Positions 29,431-39,790 of a stretch of DNA of 64,000 bases are shown here, in pieces. Within the stretch, counting starts at the first letter, position 1. Each line of letters opens with the position of its first letter. The translations under genes and the position numbers were made by a program. The stretch covers positions 5,749,520 to 5,813,519 of the forward strand of contig NZ_KB905370.1 in the NCBI RefSeq assembly GCF_000378985.1, written 5' to 3'. The notes under the pieces were generated by a model, which was given only the letters and a program-made list of their open reading frames with translations, had not been told where the DNA came from and searched no databases. The stretch comes from Ensifer sp. BR816. GTDB taxonomy: Bacteria > Pseudomonadota > Alphaproteobacteria > Rhizobiales > Rhizobiaceae.

Positions 29431-30645
29431 ATGGCAAAGATCAAGGTCGCCAATCCGGTCGTTGAGCTCGACGGCGATGAGATGACCCGCATCATCTGGC
29501 AGTTCATCAAGGACAAGCTGATCCATCCCTATCTCGACCTCGATCTCGAATATTACGATCTCAGCGTCGAGAACCGCGATGCGACCGAAGACCAGGTGAC
29601 GATCGACGCCGCGAACGCCATCAAGAAGCATGGTGTCGGCGTAAAATGCGCGACGATCACGCCAGATGAGGCCCGCGTCGAGGAATTCAAGCTGAAGAAG
29701 ATGTGGAAGTCGCCGAACGGCACGATCCGCAACATCCTCGGCGGCGTCATCTTCCGCGAGCCGATCATCTGCAAGAACGTGCCGCGCCTCGTGCCCGGCT
29801 GGACCAAGCCGATCATCGTCGGCCGTCACGCCTTCGGCGACCAGTACCGCGCCACCGATTTCAAGTTCCCGGGCAAGGGCAAGCTGACGATGAAGTTCGT
29901 CGGTGAAGACGGCAAGGAAATCGAATACGACGTCTTCGACGCCCCGTCTGCCGGTGTTGCCATGGGCATGTACAACCTCGACGATTCGATCACCGAATTC
30001 GCCCGCGCGTCGTTCAACTACGGCCTGCAGCGCAAGGTTCCGGTCTACCTCTCGACCAAGAACACCATCCTCAAAGTCTATGACGGCCGTTTCAAGGACA
30101 TCTTCCAGAAGGTCTTCGACGAAGAGTTCGCCGAGAAGTTCAAGGCCGAGAAGCTCTGGTACGAACACCGCCTGATCGACGACATGGTCGCCTCGGCGCT
30201 GAAGTGGTCCGGCGGCTACGTCTGGGCCTGCAAGAACTATGACGGCGACGTGCAGTCGGATATCGTTGCCCAGGGCTTCGGCTCGCTCGGCCTGATGACC
30301 TCGGTGCTGATGACTCCGGACGGCAAGACGGTCGAAGCGGAAGCCGCGCACGGCACCGTTACCCGCCACTACCGCCAGCACCAGAAGGGTGAGGAAACCT
30401 CGACCAACTCGATCGCGTCGATCTTCGCCTGGACCCGTGGCCTCGCTCACCGCGCCAAGCTCGACGGCAACACCGAGCTTGCCAAGTTCGCCGATACGCT
30501 GGAGAAGGTCTGCGTCGACACCGTCGAAGCCGGCTTCATGACCAAGGACCTGGCGCTGCTCATCGGTCCCGATCAGCCGTGGCTCTCGACCACCGGCTTC
30601 CTCGACAAGATCGACGAGAACCTGAAGAAGGCCATGGCCGCTTAA
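29431..30645 (+). CDS. icd: NADP-dependent isocitrate dehydrogenase
   Basis: 404 residues from [20 protein letters not shown]. It oxidises isocitrate to 2-oxoglutarate in the TCA cycle. The length and the opening [14 protein letters not shown] mark the eukaryote-like, subfamily II enzyme typical of rhizobia. The metal/substrate segments [20 protein letters not shown] and the cofactor region [18 protein letters not shown] are visible. A terminator follows 26 bp after the stop. The 166-bp upstream region contains CTATAG at 29361, possibly a -10 element. Confidence 0.97.
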   Translation: MAKIKVANPVVELDGDEMTRIIWQFIKDKLIHPYLDLDLEYYDLSVENRDATEDQVTIDAANAIKKHGVGVKCATITPDEARVEEFKLKKMWKSPNGTIRNILGGVIFREPIICKNVPRLVPGWTKPIIVGRHAFGDQYRATDFKFPGKGKLTMKFVGEDGKEIEYDVFDAPSAGVAMGMYNLDDSITEFARASFNYGLQRKVPVYLSTKNTILKVYDGRFKDIFQKVFDEEFAEKFKAEKLWYEHRLIDDMVASALKWSGGYVWACKNYDGDVQSDIVAQGFGSLGLMTSVLMTPDGKTVEAEAAHGTVTRHYRQHQKGEETSTNSIASIFAWTRGLAHRAKLDGNTELAKFADTLEKVCVDTVEAGFMTKDLALLIGPDQPWLSTTGFLDKIDENLKKAMAA

Positions 30646-30671
30646 GCGGTCCGGCACTGACGTAACTGAAG

Positions 30672-30696
30672 AAACCCGGCTTCGCGCCGGGTTTTT
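30672..30696 (+). terminator. Rho-independent terminator of icd
   Basis: AAACCCGGC pairs with GCCGGGTTT over a short TTCGC loop, then T-rich sequence; it lies just after the icd stop. Confidence 0.92.
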
Positions 30697-30698
30697 CT

Positions 30699-30767
30699 CG
30701 AGCAATTCCAGGAAAAGTGTGTAACGGTTTTCCGCCCGCAATTGCGTAATTTCAAAGAGTTAGATCA
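30699..30767. repeat. Rhizobial intergenic repeat (AGCAATTCCAGGAAAAGTG type)
   Basis: The phrase AGCAATTCCAGGAAAAGTG, a GTAACGGTTTTCCG core and CAATTGCGTAA flank form an imperfect palindrome. I recognise this as one of the dispersed intergenic repeats common in Rhizobiaceae. It lies between icd and the AraC gene. No second copy is seen in the window, so the call rests on recognition. Confidence 0.55.
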
Positions 30768-30829
30768 TTTAACCGTTTCAATGAAACGATGAAGTGATCT
30801 ATGAGACGGCCCAGGTGGCGTGAATCGCG

Positions 30830-31678
30830 TTACTTCAGCGGCAGATAGATTTCCGTGAGCAGTTCGGTCGGTGCCACCTCGCGGGGATTGTTGAGATATT
30901 TCTCGAACATGACACTGTCGCGGATTTCTCGGCCCGAGTTCTGCAGCCAGGTCCCGTAGAGCCATTGATAAGCCTTCGGCATGTCGGCATAGGGACCCTT
31001 ATGCCGCAGCACGGCATATTGCCCCCCGTCTATCGTCTGCGGCGTCAGCGGTGCCTCCATCGCCGCCTCGTCCTTTGTCGTCACGCAGGCGAAGGACCGG
31101 AGTTTATCCGTCTCCACCAGTTCCGGGTCGTCCAAGTAGATGCCGATCATTTCCATGTCCGGCCGGAACAGGCCACGTGCGAAAAGAGTGCCGTAGAGCG
31201 TCTCGAAAGCCTGACCGATGCCCATGTAAGAGCCGGAATGGGCTACGCCCAGCAGCGTCAGCGGATCTATCGTCTTCAGCGTAACCTCGTACATGACAGC
31301 ATTTCCTTCCATAGAAGCGGTTTCAAAGGTTTTGTGGCTGCCCTCCTTCCTGTAGCGCGCCGGCGGAAGGCCGTAGACGGCCTTGAAGGTGCGGTTGAAG
31401 GACTGAACATTCGGGTAGCCCGAGCGTCGCGCGATCGCATCGACTGTGAGTTCGCTTTGCACAAGATCCGCCGCCGCCCGCTGCAGCCGCAATCTCTTGA
31501 CCGTTGCAGCCAAGGTCTCGCCATACACCGCCCGGTAGATGCGATGCCAATGATGCGGCGACAGGCAGGCGATCTCCGATATCCGATCGACATCCAGCTC
31601 TTCGTCGAGATGTGCGTAGATATGGGCCGAGACGCGATGAAGGCGCCTCTCATATGTCGCCCATGAACCGCCCGTCAT
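30830..31678 (-). CDS. AraC-family regulator with GyrI-like effector domain
   Basis: 282 residues from MTGGSWATYERRLHRV. An N-terminal AraC double helix-turn-helix (about residues 10-110) has VDRISEIACLSPHHWHRIYRA and the AIARRSGYPNVQSFNRTFKAVYG signature. Residues 125-282 form a GyrI/AraC_E_bind-like small-molecule domain (VTLKTIDPLTLLGVAHSGSY, TIDGGQYAVLRHKGPYADM). Proteins with this arrangement, such as Rob and SoxS-related regulators, respond to hydrophobic or cationic drugs. The SulP transporter is divergent, 166 bp away; control of it is possible but unproven. Confidence 0.9.
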   Translation of the reverse strand: MTGGSWATYERRLHRVSAHIYAHLDEELDVDRISEIACLSPHHWHRIYRAVYGETLAATVKRLRLQRAAADLVQSELTVDAIARRSGYPNVQSFNRTFKAVYGLPPARYRKEGSHKTFETASMEGNAVMYEVTLKTIDPLTLLGVAHSGSYMGIGQAFETLYGTLFARGLFRPDMEMIGIYLDDPELVETDKLRSFACVTTKDEAAMEAPLTPQTIDGGQYAVLRHKGPYADMPKAYQWLYGTWLQNSGREIRDSVMFEKYLNNPREVAPTELLTEIYLPLK

Positions 31679-31844
31679 ATCGAACCTTTCGCGTTTCGCT
31701 CGACTACGTTCAAACCACGTATCGCTTTGACAAATCCTGCTGACCTGAGCTCGTCCATTCGCTTGTGCCGCATGGCGACTCAGATAGGCTGAGAATGCCC
31801 GGCACGTACGATCCTGCCAACGTGGCGGATCCGGAAGTCTCGCA

Positions 31845-33503
31845 ATGCTCGATTCCCTCGTCCCGAAAACCGTCAGCGTCCTCCAAGAAGGATACGGGCT
31901 TGCTCGACTGAAGGCCGATGCCTTGGCCGGCCTGACTGTCGCCATCGTCGCCCTGCCCCTCTCCATGGCGATCGCCATTGCCTCCGGCGTCACGCCCGAT
32001 CGTGGGCTTTATACCGCAATCGTCGGCGGCTTCCTCGTCTCGCTCTTCGGCGGCAGCCGGGTCCAGATCGGCGGCCCGGCGGGCGCCTTCATCGTTCTCG
32101 TCGCCGCGACGGGCGCCCGGCACGGCATCGACGGGCTGTTGCTCGCGACGGCCATGGCCGGCGTCATGCTTGTCGCGGCCGGTTACCTGCACCTGGGGCA
32201 GTACATAAAATTCATCCCCTACCCCGTCACGGTGGGCTTCACGGCCGGCATTGCCGTGATCATCTTTGCCAGCCAGTTGCGCGATCTTTTCGGCCTAACG
32301 TTAGCCGGTGGCGAACCGGGGCCGATGGTTGAGAAGATTGTCGCACTTGGCCGGTCCGCCGATACGGTCAATTGGGCCGCCGCGCTGACGGCAGTCCTGA
32401 CAATCGGTGTTATTCTGGGGTTGCGACGACTGCGGCCGCATTGGCCCGGCATGCTGATCGCCGTCGCCGTCGCATCGGTCCTCGTCGCCATCTTGAACCT
32501 GCCGACGGAAACGATCGGCACTCGCTTCGGCGGTATTCCGCGGGGACTGCCGTTTCCGACCTTGCCGCCGCTCTCTTTCGAGAAAGCCGTCGCCGTCTTC
32601 CCCGATGCGGTCTCCTTCGCCCTCCTCGGCGCAATCGAGTCCCTGCTTTCCGCCGTGGTTGCCGACGGCATGACGGGCCGGCGACATCGATCCAGCATGG
32701 AGTTGATCGCCCAGGGGATCGCCAATTTGTGTTCGGCGCTCTTCGGCGGCATTTGCGTGACCGGCACCATTGCCCGGACGGCCACCAATGTGCGTGCCGG
32801 CGGGACGAGTCCCATCTCGGGCATGCTGCATTCCGTCTTTCTTCTTCTCTTCATGCTTCTCGCAGCACCGCTCGCAAGCTATGTCCCGCTCGCCTCGCTT
32901 GCCGGCGTCCTCGCGATCGTCGCCTGGAACATGATCGAAAAGCCGGCATTCTTGGCACTCTTGCGATCCTCCTACGGCGATGCCGTCGTGCTGCTCGCCA
33001 CATTTTTCATCGTCGTCTTCCGCGACCTAACGGAAGGGATCGTGGTCGGCGTCGCACTTGGCGCAATCCTGTTCATAAACCGGATGGCGAAAAACATCTC
33101 GGTCGGCGAGACGAAGCCGCTGGAGATGCTGCGGGTGGAGAACGGCAAGGAAGAGCACCCGGTCATTGCCGATGACCCCGATACGGTTATTTATCGGATC
33201 TCGGGAATCTTCTTCTTCGGCTCGGCGGCCACCGTTGCTACGGTGCTCGACCGGATCAATGACCAGCGCCGAAACTTCGTCCTCGACTGCTCGGAAGTCC
33301 CCTTCATGGACTCGACCGCCGCCAATGTCATCGAAGGTACATTAAACAAGGCGGAGAGGATCGGGGTGCGCTTCGTCATCGTCGGGGCCAATACGCAGGT
33401 TCGCCGCGCCCTCTATCAGCATCACGTCCGCCCGCCCCGCGTCGTGATGCGCGCCTCGATCCCTGCAGCGCTCGAAACCATCCGCAGCGAAGAGAGCGCA
33501 TGA
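31845..33503 (+). CDS. SulP-family anion transporter with STAS domain
   Basis: 552 residues. About 10-14 membrane helices, beginning with DALAGLTVAIVALPLSMAIAIASGVTPDRGLYTAIVGG, here best seen as ALPLSMAIAIASGVTPDRGL and FGGSRVQIGGPAGAF, the SulP signatures. The cytosolic C-terminus (about 440-550) is a STAS domain with VLDCSEVPFMDSTAANVIEG. It should move sulfate, bicarbonate or another anion; which is not decidable. The stop overlaps the base of the alaS terminator hairpin. Confidence 0.93.
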   Translation: MLDSLVPKTVSVLQEGYGLARLKADALAGLTVAIVALPLSMAIAIASGVTPDRGLYTAIVGGFLVSLFGGSRVQIGGPAGAFIVLVAATGARHGIDGLLLATAMAGVMLVAAGYLHLGQYIKFIPYPVTVGFTAGIAVIIFASQLRDLFGLTLAGGEPGPMVEKIVALGRSADTVNWAAALTAVLTIGVILGLRRLRPHWPGMLIAVAVASVLVAILNLPTETIGTRFGGIPRGLPFPTLPPLSFEKAVAVFPDAVSFALLGAIESLLSAVVADGMTGRRHRSSMELIAQGIANLCSALFGGICVTGTIARTATNVRAGGTSPISGMLHSVFLLLFMLLAAPLASYVPLASLAGVLAIVAWNMIEKPAFLALLRSSYGDAVVLLATFFIVVFRDLTEGIVVGVALGAILFINRMAKNISVGETKPLEMLRVENGKEEHPVIADDPDTVIYRISGIFFFGSAATVATVLDRINDQRRNFVLDCSEVPFMDSTAANVIEGTLNKAERIGVRFVIVGANTQVRRALYQHHVRPPRVVMRASIPAALETIRSEESA

Positions 33504-33523
33504 AAAAGGGCGCCGCAGCGCCC
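33503..33523 (-). terminator. Rho-independent terminator of alaS
   Basis: On the minus strand GGGCGC and GCGCCC (33508-33523) close a TGCG loop, then TTTTT. It lies 28 bp after the alaS stop and overlaps the SulP stop codon on the other strand. Confidence 0.8.
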
Positions 33524-33550
33524 CTCTCTCCATCCTTCAGACAAAGCCGT

Positions 33551-36214
33551 TCATCCAGCCAGCGCGACGGCAACCGCCTCGATCGCTTCGGCGGCGCGCC
33601 CGCCGTCCGGGCCGCCGGCCTGGGCCATGTCGGGCCGCCCGCCGCCGCCTTTGCCGCCGAGCGCAGCCGAGGCGACACGCACCAGATCGACGGCGCTGAC
33701 CTTCGACGTGAGATCGTCGGTCACGGCGACCACTGCGCTGGCCTTGCCGTCGCCGGACACGCCGACGAAAGCGACGACGCCGGATCCTAGCGTCTTCTTG
33801 CCATCATCGGCAAGGCTCTTGAGGTCCTTCGGCTCGACGCCGGAAACGACCTTGCCGAGGAACCGGACGCCGCCGATCTCGCGGGCGGCATCGCCCGACC
33901 CGTTCTGGCCATCGCCTGCCAGTGCAAGCTTCTTCTTCGCCTCGGTAAGTTCCCTCTCCAGCTTGCGCCGTTCGTCAAGCAGCGTCTCGACCCGCCCGAG
34001 AACATCCCCGGGCTGCACCTTCAGCGCCGCCGCCAGCGTCTTCACCCTGTCGTCCTGTTCGTTGAGGTAGGCGCGCGCGGCTTCGCCGGTCAGCGCCTCG
34101 AGGCGGCGAACGCCGGCGCCGACCGCGCTTTCCGAGACGACGCGCACCAAGCCGATGTCGCCGGTCGCGGAGACATGGGTACCGCCGCAAAGTTCGACCG
34201 AATAGGGCTTACCGGCCTTCGAGCCGCGAATGCCCTGGCCCATCGACACGACACGGACCTCGTCACCATATTTCTCGCCGAAAAGCGCCATGGCGCCTTC
34301 AGCGATGGCATCGTCCACGCTCATCAGGCGTGTCGTCACAGGCGTGTTCTGGACGATGATCTCGTTCGCCATCTCCTCGACGACCTTCAATTCCTCCGCC
34401 GACATCGGCTTCGGATGCGATACGTCGAAACGCAGCCGCTCGGGTGCCACCAGCGAACCCTTCTGGGCCACGTGGGTGCCGAGCACTTCACGCAGCGCCT
34501 CATGCAAGAGGTGGGTTGCCGAATGGTTGGCGCGCAGGCGGCTGCGGCGTGCGTGATCGACGTCAAGCTGGGCGGCGTCGCCGGTCTTGACCGAACCTTC
34601 GGCAACGACAGCGTAGTGGACGAAAAGCCCCTCGCCGCGCTTCTGCGTGTCGGTCACCGTGAGCTTGCCGCCTTCGGTGGTGATCGTGCCGGTATCGCCC
34701 ATCTGGCCACCCGATTCGCCGTAGAACGGCGTCTGGTTGAGCACGATCTGGACGGTGTCACCCTTGGCAGCCGAGGCAACGGCGGCGCCGTCGCGTACGA
34801 TCGCCTGGATCACACCTTCGGCAGTCTCGGTGTCATAACCGAGGAAGTCGGTGGCGCCGTGTTTTTCCTTGAGCTCGAACCAGATGGTCTCGGTTGCCGC
34901 TTCGCCGGAACCGGCCCAGTTGGCGCGGGCTTCTGCCTTCTGGCGCTCCATGGCAGCTGAGAAAGCGTCAGTGTCGACGGTAATGCCCTTGGCGCGCAGT
35001 GCATCCTGGGTGAGGTCGAGCGGAAAACCGTAGGTGTCGTAGAGCTTGAAGGCGGTCTCGCCGTTGAACTGGTCACCTTCGGAAAGGTCGGCGGAAGCGT
35101 CCGAAAGCAGGTTCAGGCCACGCTCCAGCGTCTTGCGGAAGCGGGTTTCCTCGAGCTTCAGCGTCTCGGAAATGAGCGCTTCGGCTCGAACCAGTTCCGG
35201 ATAGGCGCGGCCCATCTGGCCGACGAGCGCCGGCAGGAGCTTCCACATCAACGGGTCCTGCGCACCGAGCAACTGAGCATGGCGCATGGCGCGGCGCATG
35301 ATGCGGCGAAGCACATAGCCGCGGCCTTCGTTCGACGGCAAAACGCCGTCGGCGATCAGGAAGGCGGAGGAGCGCAGATGGTCGGCGATGACGCGATGGC
35401 TCGCGCGGCGGTCGCCTTCCGCCTTGACACCTGTCGCCTCCTCGGAGGCCGCGATCAGCGCGCGGAACAGGTCGATGTCGTAATTGTCGTGCTGGCCCTG
35501 CAACACGGCTGCGAGGCGCTCCAGGCCCATGCCGGTATCGATCGACGGGCGCGGCAGGTTGACCCGCTCTTCCTTGGTAATCTGCTCGTACTGCATGAAG
35601 ACGAGGTTCCAGATCTCGATGAAGCGGTCACCGTCTTCATCCGCCGAACCGGGCGGCCCACCCCAGATCTGTTCGCCGTGGTCGTAGAAGATTTCCGAGC
35701 ACGGACCGCAGGGGCCGGTATCACCCATCGCCCAGAAATTGTCGCTCGTCGGGATGCGGATGATGCGGTCATCGCTGAGGCCGGCGATCTTCTTCCAGAG
35801 GCCGAAGGCTTCATCGTCGGTGTGATAGACGGTCACGAGCAGGCGCTTGGCGTCGAGACCATATTCCTTGGTGATCAGGTTCCAGGCGAGCTCGATCGCC
35901 CGCTCCTTGAAATAGTCGCCGAAGGAGAAGTTGCCGAGCATCTCGAAGAACGTGTGGTGCCGGGCCGTATAGCCGACATTGTCGAGGTCGTTGTGCTTGC
36001 CGCCGGCACGTACGCATTTCTGCGCCGTTACCGCCGTCGAATAGGGACGCTGCTCGAGGCCGGTAAAGACGTTCTTGAATTGCACCATGCCCGCATTGGT
36101 GAACATCAATGTCGGGTCGTTGCGCGGCACGAGGGGACTCGACGACACGATCTCGTGACCGTTCTTGCGGAAATAGTCGAGAAACATCGACCGGATTTCA
36201 TTCACGCCGCTCAT
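33551..36214 (-). CDS. alaS: Alanyl-tRNA synthetase
   Basis: 887 residues from [21 protein letters not shown] class II synthetase. Core motifs include [10 protein letters not shown], the [17 protein letters not shown] segment and the IDTGMGLER motif. The editing-domain zinc ligands are HSATHLLHE and CGGTHVSAT. The C-terminal DHHA1 domain ([21 protein letters not shown]...) is glycine-rich and normal. The frame upstream to 36265 has no family similarity. recA follows upstream with a 229-bp gap holding the recA terminator. Confidence 0.97.
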   Translation of the reverse strand: MSGVNEIRSMFLDYFRKNGHEIVSSSPLVPRNDPTLMFTNAGMVQFKNVFTGLEQRPYSTAVTAQKCVRAGGKHNDLDNVGYTARHHTFFEMLGNFSFGDYFKERAIELAWNLITKEYGLDAKRLLVTVYHTDDEAFGLWKKIAGLSDDRIIRIPTSDNFWAMGDTGPCGPCSEIFYDHGEQIWGGPPGSADEDGDRFIEIWNLVFMQYEQITKEERVNLPRPSIDTGMGLERLAAVLQGQHDNYDIDLFRALIAASEEATGVKAEGDRRASHRVIADHLRSSAFLIADGVLPSNEGRGYVLRRIMRRAMRHAQLLGAQDPLMWKLLPALVGQMGRAYPELVRAEALISETLKLEETRFRKTLERGLNLLSDASADLSEGDQFNGETAFKLYDTYGFPLDLTQDALRAKGITVDTDAFSAAMERQKAEARANWAGSGEAATETIWFELKEKHGATDFLGYDTETAEGVIQAIVRDGAAVASAAKGDTVQIVLNQTPFYGESGGQMGDTGTITTEGGKLTVTDTQKRGEGLFVHYAVVAEGSVKTGDAAQLDVDHARRSRLRANHSATHLLHEALREVLGTHVAQKGSLVAPERLRFDVSHPKPMSAEELKVVEEMANEIIVQNTPVTTRLMSVDDAIAEGAMALFGEKYGDEVRVVSMGQGIRGSKAGKPYSVELCGGTHVSATGDIGLVRVVSESAVGAGVRRLEALTGEAARAYLNEQDDRVKTLAAALKVQPGDVLGRVETLLDERRKLERELTEAKKKLALAGDGQNGSGDAAREIGGVRFLGKVVSGVEPKDLKSLADDGKKTLGSGVVAFVGVSGDGKASAVVAVTDDLTSKVSAVDLVRVASAALGGKGGGGRPDMAQAGGPDGGRAAEAIEAVAVALAG

Positions 36215-36380
36215 CTTGCGTCCTATCTGTGCACATTCCGGCTGCGACCTACGCGTTTTCCGCACTGCGCGCCGTTATCCTTCAACCCCGCGTCTATCAC
36301 GCATAGCCGCCTCCCCCGATGACGCTGCCATCGGAACCACAGGCTTTTATCTTCCGCGTATCATGCTGTCCAGACGGCAG

Positions 36381-36412
36381 CAAAAACCGGCCGATCTGAT
36401 CGATGGCCGGTT
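36381..36412 (-). terminator. Rho-independent terminator of recA
   Basis: On the minus strand AACCGGCC and GGCCGGTT pair over 36385-36412 with a 12-base loop, then TTTTTG. It lies 32 bp after the recA stop. Confidence 0.75.
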
Positions 36413-36443
36413 GATACAGGGTGCAAACAGAAGCGGCTGGCTC

Positions 36444-37529
<1,086 letters not shown>

Positions 37530-37588
37530 TGGGTCCACCTTTAGGTTATTGGAGCTATCGAGGCAATGAAGCCGCCGCAGGAGTTTTT

Positions 37589-37603
37589 GTACATGTTTTG
37601 TTC
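37589..37603 (-). promoter_or_regulatory. LexA (SOS) box upstream of recA
   Basis: On the recA strand the 15 bases read GAAC-AAAACAT-GTAC, one base off the alphaproteobacterial direct-repeat SOS consensus GAAC-N7-GAAC. It lies 60-74 bp before the recA start, where LexA would cover the promoter. Confidence 0.75.
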
Positions 37604-37760
37604 CGTTTTGGCAATGGCGCTTCAAGTTATTGAACTAAAATAGATATCTCCTGGGTGTTCGGTTCCTGTTCACGGGATATTGTACTGCATTTCCACAGGT
37701 TGTGCGGCAGCTCGGTCCGGCGTTTCGCCATGGTGCCGATTCGCCGAGAGAGGTGTTCGA

Positions 37761-38708
37761 ATGACGAAGCGGGAAATCACCGTTCTGGGCGGCGCCCATA
37801 TCGACCGACGCGGCCGTATCAGCGGCACGACGGTGCCTGGAGCGAGCAATCCCGGGACGTGGTTCGAGGAGGCGGGAGGCGGCGGCTTCAACGCCGCCAG
37901 AAATCTGGCGCGTCTTGGCCACGAAGTGCGGATGATCAGCCCGCGCGGCGGCGATCCGGCCGGTGATCTGGTGGCAGCCGCGGCGGCGACTGCAGGCGTC
38001 ATTGATTGCCCGTTCACCTTTCTCGACCGGAAGACGCCGAGCTATACGGCGATCCTCGAACGCGACGGCAACCTGGTGATCGCGCTCGCCGATATGGAGC
38101 TCTATGCGCTGTTCTCGCCGCGGCGGCTGCAGCAGCGCGCGACGCGCGAAATCCTCGCGGCGAGCGATCTTGTACTTACGGACGCCAACCTGCCGCAAGA
38201 GACGCTGACAGCGCTGGTCGATGCAACGGTCGGATCGCACGGCATGCTTGCCGGCATCGCCGTTTCCCCGGCCAAGGTCGTCCGGTACCGCCAAAGCCTG
38301 GCCGGGCTCGACTTCCTCTTCATGAACGAGGCCGAGGCCCGGGCGCTGACCGGCGCCGAGGCCGCCAACGTAGAGGAATGGCCGTCGCTGCTGCGGTCTG
38401 CGGGCCTTGCCGGCGGGGTTGTAACCCGCGGCGGGGACGCTGCGGTTGCCTTCGACCGCAAACACGCCTGCATCGTCCTGCCGCCCGCCCTGCCCGCGCT
38501 TGCAGACGTGACCGGTGCAGGCGACGCGCTGGCATCGGGCTTTCTCGCCGCCCGGCTCGACGGCATGGGTCTCGCCGGCTGTCTCCGACACGGCATCGCC
38601 GCCGCCGTCCTCACTCTCCACTCGCCGTTCGCCGCCGCAGAAGAGATGTCGGCGGACAATATTGCACGGGTGCTGGCCCTTGTGCCGGAACCGCAAATGC
38701 TGTCATGA
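37761..38708 (+). CDS. psuK: PfkB-family sugar kinase, probable pseudouridine kinase
   Basis: 315 residues from MTKREITVLGGAHIDRRGR. Ribokinase-like fold: N-terminal GGAHIDRRG, the GGGGFNAARNLARLG motif, and the catalytic DVTGAGDALASGFLAA with the base Asp. Its neighbour downstream is psuG, so the natural substrate is pseudouridine, phosphorylated to pseudouridine 5'-phosphate for cleavage by PsuG. Sequence alone would only give a ribokinase-family kinase. A GAGAGG site precedes ATG 37761. Confidence 0.85.
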   Translation: MTKREITVLGGAHIDRRGRISGTTVPGASNPGTWFEEAGGGGFNAARNLARLGHEVRMISPRGGDPAGDLVAAAAATAGVIDCPFTFLDRKTPSYTAILERDGNLVIALADMELYALFSPRRLQQRATREILAASDLVLTDANLPQETLTALVDATVGSHGMLAGIAVSPAKVVRYRQSLAGLDFLFMNEAEARALTGAEAANVEEWPSLLRSAGLAGGVVTRGGDAAVAFDRKHACIVLPPALPALADVTGAGDALASGFLAARLDGMGLAGCLRHGIAAAVLTLHSPFAAAEEMSADNIARVLALVPEPQMLS

Positions 38709-38794
38709 AATCGGCAGCCGAATTTTCCGGGCGGAAAAGTGCAAGGGCAGTTTTCCTCCCGCATCACGCTCCCACTTTTTAAGAAGCGAAGACC

Positions 38795-39733
38795 ATGACA
38801 AAACCTTCCTCGCCCTTCCTGCCGATCGAATATTCCGAAGAAGTCGCAGCCGCCAGGGCGCGTGGTGCACCGCTCGTGGCGCTGGAATCGACGATCATCA
38901 CCCATGGCATGCCCCATCCGGGCAACCTCGACATGGCACGCAGCGTCGAGGCGATCATCCGTGAACAGGGCGCAGTCCCCGCGACCATCGCGGTGATCCA
39001 CGGCGTGCTTCATATTGGCCTCGACGACACGAAGCTGGAGGCGCTTGCGAAGACCCAAGGGGCAATGAAGCTGTCGCGCGCCGACCTCGCCTTTGCCCTC
39101 GCCGAGCGCCGCACGGGAGCGACCACCGTCGCCGCAACGATGATCGCCGCCGCCCGTGCCGGCATCAGCGTGTTCGCGACGGGTGGCATCGGCGGCGTCC
39201 ATCGCGGCGCCGAACAGAGCTTCGATATCTCCGCCGATCTGGACGAACTGGCCCGCACCGGCGTGATCGTCGTCTGCGCCGGCGCCAAGGCGATCCTCGA
39301 CATTCCCAAGACTCTCGAAGTGCTGGAAACCAGGGGCGTTCCGGTCGTCACCTATGACAGCGAGACCTTTCCCGCCTTCTGGTCGCGCGATTCCGGCCTC
39401 AAGAGCCCGCTGATGCTGAACAGCCCGGTAGCGATCGCCAACTTCCAGCGGATGCGCGACCTGCTCGGTGTCGAAGGAGGCATGCTGGTCGCCAATCCTG
39501 TTCCGCAAGAAAGCGAAATCCCGCGCGAGGAGATGGAAATCTACATCGCGCGTGCGCTGGACAATGCGGAAAGCGACGAGATTTCCGGCAAGGCGGTAAC
39601 GCCCTATCTGCTCGACAACCTCTACCACATGACCGAGGGCCGAAGCCTCGAGACCAACATCGCTCTCGTCGAGAACAACGCGCGTCTTGCAGGCGAAATC
39701 GCCGTCGCCTTGGCGGCAGGCAAGGCGAAATAG
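38795..39733 (+). CDS. psuG: Pseudouridine-5'-phosphate glycosidase
   Basis: 312 residues, full length. It splits pseudouridine 5'-phosphate into uracil and ribose 5-phosphate. Family segments are LVALESTIITHGMPHPGNL, the catalytic-lysine region GAMKLSRADL and FATGGIGGVHRGAE, and the phosphate-binding NPVPQESEIP. It follows psuK by 86 bp; together they form a complete pseudouridine salvage pair, probably for RNA turnover. Confidence 0.96.
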   Translation: MTKPSSPFLPIEYSEEVAAARARGAPLVALESTIITHGMPHPGNLDMARSVEAIIREQGAVPATIAVIHGVLHIGLDDTKLEALAKTQGAMKLSRADLAFALAERRTGATTVAATMIAAARAGISVFATGGIGGVHRGAEQSFDISADLDELARTGVIVVCAGAKAILDIPKTLEVLETRGVPVVTYDSETFPAFWSRDSGLKSPLMLNSPVAIANFQRMRDLLGVEGGMLVANPVPQESEIPREEMEIYIARALDNAESDEISGKAVTPYLLDNLYHMTEGRSLETNIALVENNARLAGEIAVALAAGKAK

Positions 39734-39790
39734 AGACATCTGCGCCCGCCGCGAAAAGCGCCGGGCCATCTTCCGGACTGCTGCGAGGCC

